Below are positions 26,871 through 35,357 of a DNA stretch of 55,115 nucleotides, piece after piece. The notes under the pieces were generated by a model. That model was not told the origin of the DNA, ran no database searches, and saw only the letters and a program-made list of their open reading frames with translations. The stretch covers positions 1 through 55,115 of the forward strand of contig JANQEY010000113.1 of assembly GCA_028278125.1 (NCBI GenBank), written 5' to 3'. Position 1 is the first letter of the stretch, and each line of letters starts with the position of its first letter. The position numbers were made by a program, and so were the translations under genes. The DNA comes from a bacterium. GTDB taxonomy: Bacteria > Electryoneota > Electryoneia > Electryoneales > Electryoneaceae.

Positions 26871-29336
26871 ATGAACGTACGGAGCGTTTTGTGTTTGCTG
26901 ATCTTGCTCGCCCTGATACTACCCGCGCACGCATTCGAGGAAGATTTCGAGACAAATCTTGACCAGTGGGTAAACGACAACTGGGAACGGACGGACGAAG
27001 ACTCGTATACAGGGGATTGGTGTTTAACCGACAGTCCCGGTCAGGATCCCTACCCTGATGAAACCTATTGGGAAATCTACATGGCAGAAGGTGCAGATCT
27101 AACTGAAGCCATGGGTGCAGAGTTGTCATTCTGGGTAGCATACGATGTTGAACCCGGTTTTGATTTCTGGTATGTGGATGCATCCAATGATGGAGGTGAT
27201 ACCTGGAATAACCTTGGTGTCTTTGACGGTTATGACAATGACTGGGAGCAGATGACCTTCGATCTTGGAGGATATGTAGGCTTTGCAGATGTCCGTGTCC
27301 GGTTCTGGTTTGAGACCGATGCCAATACAGGTGGTGACGGTATCTGGATAGATGATGTAGCGATCACTATCCTTGACGAAGACACCAGCCCACCCCTGGT
27401 AATCCATGAACCGGTATCCGAAGAGGAAGCTGTCCCGGATGCGTTCGATGCCGTTTTTACTGTTCTCGATATTAGTGGCGTCGATTATGTAAACGTCTAC
27501 TATACTGCCAACGGAGGTGATGAGGTAGAGGCACAGTTCACCGAATTGGTTGGCGAAAGTGAATACCATTTCTCCATCCCCAGGTTCCCTGCTGCCACAA
27601 AGGTTGAATACCGTATTGAGGCAGGTGACCTGGCAGAAACTCCGAACGAGGGTGAAGCAGGACCGTGGTATTATTACTGTGGAATAATGCTGGTCAACGA
27701 TAATGGTGTTGGTAATGACCAGGAATATGTTTATAACGGGGCTGCAGGCCATGCGAAAGCATCGTTTTTTGAGCCTCCGGAAGAGGATGATATCTATATT
27801 GCCGCCCTGTTGATCAGGTTCTACACCGACGAAGCTCCCGAACCAAGGGAGATTGATACAGCGGATGTAGTAATCTGGAGCGACCTCAACGAAATGCCTG
27901 ATGAGGAATTAATTGATCCTATCGCGTTCTGGCCACAGTGTACACCTCTAACACCACATATCCTCAGCTTTGTCGATCTTCGTGAATATGAAATCCCAGC
28001 GGACGCTAATTTCCATGGAGGATTTTATTACCGTTCGGAAGAACCATGGATTTTGGGCGATGGTACAAATTTCTCAGGTAATTCTAAAATCTACAATGGT
28101 ACTTCCTGGAGTAACGCAACCGCTGACTGGCATTTTCGAGCGATTGTGGGCACACTTGCTGAACCGGAAGAACTGTCCATCGAGGATATTCAGACCATGC
28201 CGGATATGGAAGGTGCATATGTCCGTACTTCCGGAATAGTGACACTTCCCATTGGGACAACTTTTGACAACAGGACAGAAGTGTATATCCAGGATCCGGA
28301 ATCGGGTTATGGTCTTTACCTCTTTGACTGGACTATCTACGATGAGATGGTCAGGGGTGCCGAGCTCGAGGTTACCGGGATAGTGGATGATATGAACGGA
28401 AATACCCGGATTGTCGATTTCGATTATACCGTTTTGAGTGAAGGTAATCCCATGCCTGAGCCGATTATTCTCTCTACTGCCGAAATGGCTCTTAACCAGG
28501 CAATGGAAGGTTCCTGGGCCCAGATAACAGGAATTCTGCAGGAAGAGCCGGGTGAACCGAACCAGGTATTTAACGTTAACGACGGTTCCGGGAATTGCCA
28601 GTTCCGTCTCTGGGACGCCACCGGGATTGATATGTCCGGGTATAGCCAGTATGACGGGATAAGAGTCCGTGGACCAATTACAATCTTTAATACTGAGGTG
28701 GTGATCCTGCCGTCACTGGTGGTTGATATTGAAGAATCACCCGGGCTGGAAGCACCCACCAACCTCGATGGTACAATCAACCAGGAAACAGGTGAAGTCA
28801 GTATCGATTGGGAATACGATGCGGGCGCGTTCGGATTTAATCACCTCGATAATGAACTTGATGAATTCCTCGATTTTATTGTCTACAGGAATGAAACAGC
28901 AATTGACACTACTGATCAAACCACGTACACCGAAACGCTAACAGAATTCGGAATGTACAGCTACAGTGTGCGCGCACATTTTGACGAGGGATTATCCGAT
29001 TTCAGTAATGTCATCGACCTCGAATGGATCGAAGACGCGGTGGGTGATGGAGAGATGAGTGGTATCCCTGACGAATTCGAAGTGTCGGGATTATACCCGA
29101 ATCCATTCAACTCGACTGTCAATATTGTTGTCGGAATTCCGACCGAAAGTGAAATCCATATTGATGTCTATAATATCCTGGGGCAATCTGTACAGGTTCT
29201 CCACCAGGGCAGATTAAATCCCGGCTACCATACTCTCAGCTGGCAGGGTGATGGTTTCCCCACAGGAATGTATTTTATCCATGCCACCTCAGGAACAGGC
29301 TGGCATGAAGTTCAGAAAGTGATGCTGATGAAATAA
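26871..29336 (+). CDS. Large secreted multidomain protein with T9SS sorting domain
   Basis: An 821-residue exported protein. The start at 26871 (MNVRSVLCLLILLALILPAHA) follows GGAGGAGG; an upstream in-frame GTG lies inside that site. After the signal peptide comes a MAM/jelly-roll-like domain (about 20-165; EDFETNLDQW to GDGIWIDDVAITI), an Ig-like segment, two OB-fold-like units (about 430-530 and 540-620; AYVRTSGIVTLPIG and SWAQITGILQEEPG), an Fn3-like domain (about 640-720) and the sorting domain with YPNPFNSTVNIVVG and YNILGQSVQ, ending KVMLMK. OB-fold/DNA-binding-like repeats of this kind occur in extracellular nucleases, but no nuclease motif is visible. It is probably surface attached. 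A sigma-70-type promoter lies upstream. Confidence 0.85.
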   Translation: MNVRSVLCLLILLALILPAHAFEEDFETNLDQWVNDNWERTDEDSYTGDWCLTDSPGQDPYPDETYWEIYMAEGADLTEAMGAELSFWVAYDVEPGFDFWYVDASNDGGDTWNNLGVFDGYDNDWEQMTFDLGGYVGFADVRVRFWFETDANTGGDGIWIDDVAITILDEDTSPPLVIHEPVSEEEAVPDAFDAVFTVLDISGVDYVNVYYTANGGDEVEAQFTELVGESEYHFSIPRFPAATKVEYRIEAGDLAETPNEGEAGPWYYYCGIMLVNDNGVGNDQEYVYNGAAGHAKASFFEPPEEDDIYIAALLIRFYTDEAPEPREIDTADVVIWSDLNEMPDEELIDPIAFWPQCTPLTPHILSFVDLREYEIPADANFHGGFYYRSEEPWILGDGTNFSGNSKIYNGTSWSNATADWHFRAIVGTLAEPEELSIEDIQTMPDMEGAYVRTSGIVTLPIGTTFDNRTEVYIQDPESGYGLYLFDWTIYDEMVRGAELEVTGIVDDMNGNTRIVDFDYTVLSEGNPMPEPIILSTAEMALNQAMEGSWAQITGILQEEPGEPNQVFNVNDGSGNCQFRLWDATGIDMSGYSQYDGIRVRGPITIFNTEVVILPSLVVDIEESPGLEAPTNLDGTINQETGEVSIDWEYDAGAFGFNHLDNELDEFLDFIVYRNETAIDTTDQTTYTETLTEFGMYSYSVRAHFDEGLSDFSNVIDLEWIEDAVGDGEMSGIPDEFEVSGLYPNPFNSTVNIVVGIPTESEIHIDVYNILGQSVQVLHQGRLNPGYHTLSWQGDGFPTGMYFIHATSGTGWHEVQKVMLMK

Positions 29337-29340
29337 GAGG

Positions 29341-29472
29341 TGTCGTTGCGAGGCGCGAAGCAACGAACCATAGCGAAGCGAAGCTTGCGGTGTGCGAAGC
29401 ACAGCCGTGAACTAAGCAATCTAATCAATACTGTATCAAGATGGAGATTGCTTCGCTGCTCTCGCAATGACG
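29341..29472. repeat. Gene-free copy of the GIY-YIG-type inverted repeat
   Basis: The ends TGTCGTTGCGAG (29341-29352) and CTCGCAATGACG (29461-29472) are inverted repeats (one mismatch). Inner repeats AAGCAATCT (29414-29422) and AGATTGCTT (29445-29453) are 22 nt apart. It matches the arms of the element at 17701-18162 but lacks the nuclease gene, so it looks like a non-autonomous derivative. It begins 4 nt after the stop of the upstream gene. Confidence 0.7.
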
Positions 29473-29656
29473 CGATTTCGACCTATTATACTTCAATTAA
29501 AAACACCCCAGACAATTTTGTCGTTTACTTCGACATTCAAGTCGAAAACATCAAACCGGTATATTTGGATTGCTAATCCTAGTGTCCCTAAATACAGCTA
29601 TAAAAAATTGTTTTAACAAGAGCTTAAGAAAAACATTCTGTGTCCCTCCGTGTTTC

Positions 29657-29672
29657 TGGCACGATAATCGCT
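29657..29672 (+). promoter_or_regulatory. sigma-54-type promoter of the small His/Arg-rich protein
   Basis: TGGCACGATAATCGCT has a perfect -24 element, GG-N10-GC spacing and 9 of 10 consensus positions. The start site would be near 29683, 40 nt before the ATG. An AAACCGGT half-site like the activator palindromes lies about 100 bp upstream at 29553-29560, next to an inverted repeat TTCGAC/GTCGAA (29529-29546). Confidence 0.6.
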
Positions 29673-29723
29673 TTAAGGATAGCCAGAAAGAAATTGACCC
29701 TCAACAACAAGAAAGGAAGAACG

Positions 29724-30140
29724 ATGAACAGGGTATTTATGACACTGGCTCTCCTGGTAGTTTTTGCAGCTAGCGCGTTTGCTGGAACGATTACCGGGAT
29801 AGTGACCGACACAGATGGCGAAGCCGTAGACAGCGCCCAGGTATGGATTACACAGTGTGACGATGAAGACAGGGAACGTCATCGCCGCAGGCACAGGCAC
29901 CATCGACCGGACCTGGATTTAGTCTTTACCAATGAAAATGGTGAATATCTGATTGAAGACCTGGAAGAAGGAACTTATATGGTTCATGCCCGCGCACGTG
30001 GTGAAGGTGGAGCCCGCCTGGAAGTAGAAGTGCCCACAGACGGAAATGTTCAGGCTGACCTGGTTTTACCCGGATGCCCCGATGATGGTGATCGCAGACG
30101 GCACCATCGCAGATGGCGTCATCGCCCTAATGATGGCTGA
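29724..30140 (+). CDS. Small secreted carboxypeptidase-regulatory-like protein with His/Arg-rich inserts
   Basis: A 138-residue exported protein. Signal peptide about 1-20 (VFMTLALLVVFAASAFAG). The mature part is one CarboxypepD_reg-like beta-sandwich (TITGIVTDTDGEAVDSAQVWI, NENGEYLIEDLEEGTYMVHARA, LVLPG). A His/Arg-rich loop (HRRRHRHHRPD, about 54-64) is inserted into it, and a second such cluster forms the tail (RRRHHRRWRHRP). These clusters could bind metal, haem or polyanions. Start fixed by AAGGAAG 5 nt upstream. It lacks a YPNPFN sorting tail, so it probably stays periplasmic. A sigma-54-like promoter precedes it and a terminator follows. Confidence 0.8.
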   Translation: MNRVFMTLALLVVFAASAFAGTITGIVTDTDGEAVDSAQVWITQCDDEDRERHRRRHRHHRPDLDLVFTNENGEYLIEDLEEGTYMVHARARGEGGARLEVEVPTDGNVQADLVLPGCPDDGDRRRHHRRWRHRPNDG

Positions 30141-30166
30141 TCCTGATCTACTAACAATAATACCGC

Positions 30167-30197
30167 AAAAAGCCGGCAGAGATGTCGGTTTTTTATT
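30167..30197 (+). terminator. Intrinsic terminator of the small secreted protein
   Basis: The stem AAAAGCCGGCA/TGTCGGTTTT (two G-T pairs, loop GAGA) is followed by T-run and ATTT. It overlaps the stop of the convergent gene and may work in both directions. Confidence 0.75.
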
Positions 30198-31164
30198 TGG
30201 TTGAAAGTGAATTGATGATACTCGGAACCAGGTCGGTAATTGATGTACATCCGTCGAGGATTCTGTGAGCGTGGGGGCCGACAGCAACTGCCGGTACAGG
30301 GTTGGTCGTATGGCTTTTTGTCGAAAGATCTTCGCTATTACCGTGATCGCTGGCGATCAGGAGTGTATCGCGTGTCGGATTTTTTCTCTCTACAATTCTC
30401 AGCAGGAATCTCATTACCTCGTCAACAACCGACTCCGCCCACTCCATATCCTGCATATGGCCGGCTAAATCCGTTTTTACGTATTCAAAAAGCACGAGGT
30501 CGTATTCATCGGCAAGGTTAACTACCCTGTCAGCACCTTCTTCAGAGGTAATGATAGGTATCTTCAGCTGTTTCATCAAACCTGCGAATGTATCCTCGCT
30601 GGCAAATGTTGTGGATGCTTTCCTTGCCAGAACAGAGCCTGGAGCTGACAGTTTATCATCGTTTCCCTGTGCCCGAATCATTTCACCTGTCAGATCATGG
30701 AAAACAGCTTTACCGTACCGGTATTCATCCATCATCCGGAAAGGCAGACCTGCAGCCCGGACACAATGGGTGGTGACCGACTGCATACTCATCGGTCGTT
30801 TGAAGTAAGCCTCGTTATAGGCATTGGCGAATGTAGATTTTAAACCGTTATCGGTGAACTGTTTATGAACGGAATAATCGTCAATTATATCCCGCAAGTC
30901 TTTATGTGGAAAACCTGACAAGTGCCGTCCGATCGACTGGGACGCGTTAACACCAGTAAGCAACGCCGTAGTACCGGTGGCTGACTGTGGCAGTCCCTTT
31001 ATTCCAAGGGTAGCATCAAGGGGACGCCAGACGGAATCGTTTACAGAGGGCGGTTTACCCTCACAAGCGATAAGAGAATTCCCGTTAATCCGAGACCAGG
31101 GATTTATCTCAGGATCGTTCGGACCCAGTCCGACACCGTCGAGGAATACCCAGATCAGGCTCAC
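30193..31164 (-). CDS. Phosphomutase-like metalloenzyme (alkaline phosphatase superfamily)
   Basis: A 323-residue cytoplasmic protein of the superfamily that includes cofactor-independent phosphoglycerate mutase and phosphopentomutase. The N-terminal metal-binding motif is FLDGVGLG (Asp9) and the nucleophile region is LPQSATGTTALLTG (Ser or Thr near 61-65). The C-terminal metal site is IASDHGNSEDLSTKSHTTNPVPAV. It is shorter than true enzymes of either kind, so substrate is unknown. The start overlaps the end of mazG by 4 nt, so the two are translationally coupled. Confidence 0.85.
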   Translation of the reverse strand: MSLIWVFLDGVGLGPNDPEINPWSRINGNSLIACEGKPPSVNDSVWRPLDATLGIKGLPQSATGTTALLTGVNASQSIGRHLSGFPHKDLRDIIDDYSVHKQFTDNGLKSTFANAYNEAYFKRPMSMQSVTTHCVRAAGLPFRMMDEYRYGKAVFHDLTGEMIRAQGNDDKLSAPGSVLARKASTTFASEDTFAGLMKQLKIPIITSEEGADRVVNLADEYDLVLFEYVKTDLAGHMQDMEWAESVVDEVMRFLLRIVERKNPTRDTLLIASDHGNSEDLSTKSHTTNPVPAVAVGPHAHRILDGCTSITDLVPSIINSLSTK

Positions 31165-32042
31165 AGGTTTGTCTCCTCATTATCTGAAACGGTTTCTGAG
31201 GATTGTCTTGAGGAACTCTTTTCTCTCTCTTTTGCTTTATCCCAGTACTTATCCATCTCTTCCAGTGTCATTTCCGTCAGGTCTTTATTGTCTTTTTTGA
31301 CCATTCGTTCGAGGTCGGTAAACCTTGCTATCACTTTTTCAGTAGACCGCCGGAGGGCTTCTTCAGCTCCAAATCCGGCAAGTCGAGCGGCGTTTACCAC
31401 ACTGAACAACAAGTCACCGATCTCTTCCTCGGCTTCTTCCTGTTTTTTCTCCAGGATTGCTTCGCTGGCTTCCTCGATTTCCTCTCGCAGTTTGTCGATG
31501 GCGCCCTCAGGATTTTCCCAGTCGAAGCCGACACCGGCCATCTTTTCCTGGACACGGAATGCCCTGGTTAACGCTGGAAGAGCCGAAGGGACGCCGCTCA
31601 GTGTAGTCTTCTTCCTTTTCTTGTCAGAATTATTCAGCTTGATTTTTTCCCAGTTGTCACGAACCTGGTCAGCGGTTTCAAGCTTCAGGTCACCAAAAAC
31701 ATGCGGGTGCCGTTCGATAAGTTTTAACCTGATTGATTTTATACTGTCTGTAAGATTAAAACGTTCCTCTTCGTCTGCGATCTGGGCATGAAATACAATC
31801 TGCAGTAGTAGGTCACCAAGTTCTTCCTTTAAACCATCGAGGTCGTCACGGTCAAGACATTCAAGAACTTCATAAGTTTCTTCGAGCAGGTATGGACGAA
31901 GGCTCCTGTGTGTCTGTTTCCTGTCCCAGGGGCATCCACCGGGAGCACGAAGTCTTGACATGATTTTTACGAGTGCTTCTATTTCCCCTGACAGTGTTCC
32001 GTCACCCTCATAATCTCTGGTATCGTTACTGTTGCTTGCCAT
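31161..32042 (-). CDS. mazG: Nucleoside triphosphate pyrophosphohydrolase
   Basis: A 293-residue two-domain MazG enzyme that hydrolyses NTPs/dNTPs to monophosphates and pyrophosphate, a house-cleaning role. The first domain has GGCPWDRKQTHRSLRPYLLEETYEV (split: CPWDRKQTH and LLEETYEVLE) and the metal-binding EELGDLLLQIVFHA; the second repeats EEIEEASEAI and EEEIGDLLFSVVNAARL. Length is typical. Its last codons overlap the metalloenzyme gene by 4 nt and the CDF gene ends 11 nt before its start region, so 32995-30193 reads as one minus-strand operon. Confidence 0.95.
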   Translation of the reverse strand: MASNSNDTRDYEGDGTLSGEIEALVKIMSRLRAPGGCPWDRKQTHRSLRPYLLEETYEVLECLDRDDLDGLKEELGDLLLQIVFHAQIADEEERFNLTDSIKSIRLKLIERHPHVFGDLKLETADQVRDNWEKIKLNNSDKKRKKTTLSGVPSALPALTRAFRVQEKMAGVGFDWENPEGAIDKLREEIEEASEAILEKKQEEAEEEIGDLLFSVVNAARLAGFGAEEALRRSTEKVIARFTDLERMVKKDNKDLTEMTLEEMDKYWDKAKEREKSSSRQSSETVSDNEETNL

Positions 32043-32053
32043 TATATTTCTTT

Positions 32054-32995
32054 CTAAAGATTCTTTACTGGACCTTCACCCTCAAGATGATCACCCTCAG
32101 GTTCCACATGAATCAGCACATCGCCGATGTTTTCGTAATTCTCCAGGATTTTTCTCTGGACCTTGTGCGCGATTTTGTGAGCTTCGACAATCGTTTTTTC
32201 CGGTGCGACTTCGATGTCGAGATCCATGTAAACCAGTGGCCCATAACGTCGTGACCTGCAACGGTGCGCATGAAGAACACCGTCAACTTCCCGTGCGGTA
32301 TCTTCGACTTTCTTGATCAGTTCCGGGTCCTGGGCCTTGTCGAGAAGATCATCGGCTGATTTTTTCGCAATACTGAAACCGGCTCGGAAGATAAAGAGAA
32401 CAACCACCAGACTTGCCCAGGCGTCAAGGGATTTCGCACCAGGGATTACCAGCGAACCGGTTATCCCGATAAACACCGCGATAGATGAAAACGCGTCCCC
32501 ACGATGGTTCCAAGCATTGGCTGCCAGTACACGAGAATTCAGCTTTTTTGCCACTTTCATTGTCCACCTGAAGAGAAACTCCTTTACCCCCAAAGAAGTT
32601 GCAGCGAAAATCAAGGCAGGCCATGAAGGTTGGACGATCTCACCTGACGATAGCGCCTGGATAGCTTTAAAAGCGATGGTCGAAGCCGCGAAAATCAGTA
32701 CCCCGGAGACAAACATGGCAGCCAGCGATTCTATCCTGCCGTGACCATATGGATGATCGTGGTCGATCGGTTTACGGGAGATTGGGTACGCTACCAGTGT
32801 GATTATATCAGTCAGAAGATCGGTCGCTGAATCTATCGCGTCTGCCATCAACGCCCGGCTGTTAAAGAACCAGCCGGCAGTAAATTTCATAACAGCGAGA
32901 ACGGCATTGATAACCGCACCGGTTACGGTTACCCGGCGTGCGGAGTAGGACTTTTCGGTATTTGCAGTTTCGTTATTATTTGAACTGTCAGGCAT
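32054..32995 (-). CDS. Cation diffusion facilitator (CDF) metal exporter
   Basis: A 313-residue inner-membrane proton-coupled divalent-metal exporter. Six membrane segments between about 22 and 210. Metal-site motifs: LMADAIDSATDLLTD (segment 2), the DHDHPYGHGRIE loop, and NAWNHRGDAFSS (segment 5). A C-terminal cytoplasmic ferredoxin-like domain (about 220-300) contains HAHRCRSRRYGPLVYMDLDIEV. The DxxxD/HxxxD-type sites leave Zn, Fe or Mn possible. It heads the run with mazG and the metalloenzyme (11-nt gap). Confidence 0.9.
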   Translation of the reverse strand: MPDSSNNNETANTEKSYSARRVTVTGAVINAVLAVMKFTAGWFFNSRALMADAIDSATDLLTDIITLVAYPISRKPIDHDHPYGHGRIESLAAMFVSGVLIFAASTIAFKAIQALSSGEIVQPSWPALIFAATSLGVKEFLFRWTMKVAKKLNSRVLAANAWNHRGDAFSSIAVFIGITGSLVIPGAKSLDAWASLVVVLFIFRAGFSIAKKSADDLLDKAQDPELIKKVEDTAREVDGVLHAHRCRSRRYGPLVYMDLDIEVAPEKTIVEAHKIAHKVQRKILENYENIGDVLIHVEPEGDHLEGEGPVKNL

Positions 32996-33185
32996 TAAAA
33001 ATATTTAACTCGTTTATTATTACAAGCAAACAATTTCCGGTATAGAGTACATTGCCGCAAGTTCAAAATTAACTACTCGCCTCTCGAACTTGATTTTAAG
33101 ATAGCCACCGTTCAGTAATGTTTATAGCTGTTTATTCATTTATCTTTCGAGCAACTGAATATACGTCACCAAGAGGAGAATCACT

Positions 33186-34361
33186 ATGCCGAAACCTGCT
33201 GAGATGCGTGATAATAAATTCAAACCGACAATATTTAACAAGATCGAAGAACAGATAGCATCGCGAGGGATTGATCCCGACTCAATATTTCCACTCCATG
33301 TAGGAGATACCTGGTTTGATCTCCCTGAAGAAGTAAATATGCCGCTTGAGAACGAATCGTGGAACAACCGTCTGTCCCGTTATGGTCCAACACAGGGTGA
33401 TGTAGAACAGAGGACAAGGCTGATGAATAAAGCCAGGACACAGAACAATCTCCCGGTAGACAATCCAAAACAAATTCAGATTACTTTTGGTGCTACCGGT
33501 GCACTGTTCCTGATGATGCGGAAATTACTGGAACCGGGTGCCGAGATTCTGACACTATCTCCCTACTGGGCAATTCTCAGGGTGGTTGCAGCTACTGCAG
33601 GGGTGAAGCTGGTAGAGATACCAATCTTTGACAGGCTGCCGGAAAATCCGGATGAATCGGATATAGAAAGTATCCTTTCTCCATACCTGACGGAAAAAAC
33701 AGGAGCAGTATACTTTAACAGCCCAAATAATCCGTCTGGTGTCCTTCTTAGGTCAGGACATATTGAAAAGATCGCAGAGTTCGCTAAAAAACAAGATCTC
33801 TGGGTGTTTTCCGATGAAGCTTACGAGGATTTTGTCTGGACTGATGACAAATATCTTAGTATCGGATCGCTTCCGGGGATGTTCGAGAGGACGGTTTCTG
33901 TTTTTTCTATGTCCAAAAGTTTTGCCGGGGCGGGTTTACGTATGGGATGTGTTGTCGCACCTGAAGGTGTTATCGCAGACCTTAATCCCGCCCATGTTGG
34001 GGTGGGATATGAACCCAACCGTCTTGCGCAGGTACAGTGGATTAGGTGCTTGGAACGACAGGATGAAATAATACAAAGGTTACGTAAGTCGTATATGGAA
34101 TGCCGCCAGGCAGCATTGGATAATATCAAGGTTCCTTATTTACGCCCTGAGGGATCATTTTATCTGTTCCTGGATTTAAGGGATAAATGGCAGGGCTTGT
34201 CTTATGACGAAAAGATTGCGCAGATGTTGGATGTGGGTGTGATAATGTCGCCGGGTGAAGCCTTCGGCGACGATTATTCCGGATGGGCAAGGTTCTGTTA
34301 TACAGCAGAAAAACCGGATAGAATTGCTGAAGCGGCTAGAAGAGTGAATCAATTAAAGTAG
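33186..34361 (+). CDS. PLP-dependent aminotransferase, class I/II (fold type I)
   Basis: A 391-residue cytoplasmic aminotransferase. Motifs: YFNSPNNPSGV (about 178-188), DEAYEDFVW (about 215-223) and the PLP-lysine segment SMSKSFAGAGLRMG (Lys near 247). RFCYTA near 379 holds the carboxylate-binding Arg. AGAGGAG precedes the ATG. Similar to aspartate/aromatic aminotransferases, but substrate is unassigned. The TAG stop (34359-34361) lies within a GTAGCCCGG repeat end, so a REP hairpin abuts the gene. Confidence 0.9.
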   Translation: MPKPAEMRDNKFKPTIFNKIEEQIASRGIDPDSIFPLHVGDTWFDLPEEVNMPLENESWNNRLSRYGPTQGDVEQRTRLMNKARTQNNLPVDNPKQIQITFGATGALFLMMRKLLEPGAEILTLSPYWAILRVVAATAGVKLVEIPIFDRLPENPDESDIESILSPYLTEKTGAVYFNSPNNPSGVLLRSGHIEKIAEFAKKQDLWVFSDEAYEDFVWTDDKYLSIGSLPGMFERTVSVFSMSKSFAGAGLRMGCVVAPEGVIADLNPAHVGVGYEPNRLAQVQWIRCLERQDEIIQRLRKSYMECRQAALDNIKVPYLRPEGSFYLFLDLRDKWQGLSYDEKIAQMLDVGVIMSPGEAFGDDYSGWARFCYTAEKPDRIAEAARRVNQLK

Positions 34362-34383
34362 CCCGGACCGCCCTTGGTCCGGG
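34362..34383. repeat. REP-like hairpin at the aminotransferase stop
   Basis: A perfect stem CCCGGACC/GGTCCGGG with a 6-nt loop, begun by GTAGCCCGG as in the blocks flanking the transposase. It may also terminate transcription. Confidence 0.6.
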
Positions 34384-34392
34384 AGATATAAC

Positions 34393-34534
34393 GAGTAGCC
34401 CGGATTGCGCTGTAAAGCGAATCCGGGGAAAGCTAAAGGTTACAATTCATCGACATTTTTAGTATGTATATATAACGGTTACAAAATATTAAACTCCCGG
34501 GTATCCGTCAGCTGACGGACTACCTGGGCTACTC
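34393..34534. repeat. Left 142-bp REP pair (BIME-like) flanking the RAYT gene
   Basis: The block starts GAGTAGCCCGG and ends with its inverse, CCTGGGCTACTC. It contains two hairpins: CCCGGATT...AATCCGGG (about 34399-34427) and CCGGGTATCCGTCA/TGACGGACTACC. It matches the block at 35056-35197 in length and order, with intervening sequence (gttaca..., tcatcgac...) largely shared. Confidence 0.75.
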
Positions 34535-34557
34535 TCGAAATTCATTTTGAGTAAAAA

Positions 34558-35061
34558 ATGGTCAGATATCGACGATGGCAAACTGATAATCCAGATGAAA
34601 TATATTTCCTAACCATTGTTACGAAAAAAAGGTATAATCTATTCAAACCCGAGGATCATTATAATCTAATCTTAAATGAACTGAATGATATAATTACTTT
34701 TTCTAACGGAAACCTTAACGCCTTTGTCTTATTGCCTGATCATTTGCATCTATTACTTACCCAAGGTGAACGTTCATTTTCCGACATTGTAAAAAGATTC
34801 AAGAGAAGGATCTCAAGACAACTTGATTTTAAAGGTGGTGAACTTTGGCAGGATCGTTTCTGGGAACATAAAATCCGGGAGGAAATTGATTATTCGAATC
34901 ATGCGGATTATATCCATTATAATCCCGTACACCATGGTTATGTGAAAAGTCCATCAGATTGGCGGTATTCCAGCTTTATCGAGTATGTTAATCATGGTAT
35001 ATATGATAAAGATTGGTCAAGTAACATCGAAATAGCCGGACTCTCAAAAGGCTGGGAGTAG
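34558..35061 (+). CDS. REP-associated tyrosine transposase (RAYT)
   Basis: A 167-residue Y1-type transposase of the REP-associated family. The HUH-like metal site is LPDHLHLL (about 60-67), and the catalytic Tyr lies in DYIHYNPVHHGYV (about 117-129). The basic block FKRRISRQL and QDRFWEHKI match the family. It is thought to cut single-stranded DNA at REP hairpins and so spread or shape them. Two equal REP blocks flank it, and the right block supplies its TAG stop (35059-35061). The start at 34558 has a weak site (GAGTAAAAA). Such genes are normally single-copy and immobile. Confidence 0.9.
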   Translation: MVRYRRWQTDNPDEIYFLTIVTKKRYNLFKPEDHYNLILNELNDIITFSNGNLNAFVLLPDHLHLLLTQGERSFSDIVKRFKRRISRQLDFKGGELWQDRFWEHKIREEIDYSNHADYIHYNPVHHGYVKSPSDWRYSSFIEYVNHGIYDKDWSSNIEIAGLSKGWE

Positions 35062-35197
35062 CCCGGATTGCGCTGTAAAGCGAATCTGGGGAAAAAGAGG
35101 TGGTACAACTCATCGAAATTTATAATAGGTATAAATAACAGTTACAAAACAGAATATCCCCGGGTATTCGCTGTACAGCGAACTACCCGGGCTACTC
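35056..35197. repeat. Right 142-bp REP pair (BIME-like) flanking the RAYT gene
   Basis: It starts GAGTAGCCCGG and ends CCGGGCTACTC, with the same internal plan as the left block. The second hairpin differs in sequence but keeps pairing (TTCGCTG/CAGCGAA here, TCCGTCA/TGACGGA on the left), which is compensatory change. The repeat overlaps the last codons of the transposase. Confidence 0.75.
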
Positions 35198-35221
35198 AAT
35201 ATGCAAGCATGGATGAAGAGG

Positions 35222-35259
35222 TGTCGTTGCGATGCCGACGTGTCGGCAGAAGCAATCTC
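35222..35259. repeat. Half copy of the GIY-YIG-type repeat
   Basis: TGTCGTTGCGA at its left end and AGCAATCTC at its right end match the left arm of the elements at 17701 and 29341; no right arm follows. Confidence 0.5.
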
Positions 35260-35357
35260 GGTTTCAGGTAGCACGAGATCTATGCGTTGTGGTGAACCAC
35301 CGTGATCCGGGAAAATATAACGGCTTCCCGAAAGAATGCTTCATGAGTTAAGTTGGA

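Noticed and set aside
29340..29576. Open frame of 78 codons across the gene-free repeat
   Set aside because: Its sequence is just the translated palindromic repeat; no gene is supported.
34362..35260. CRISPR array
   Set aside because: The repeats are palindromic REP pairs around a transposase, not evenly spaced direct repeats with unique spacers.
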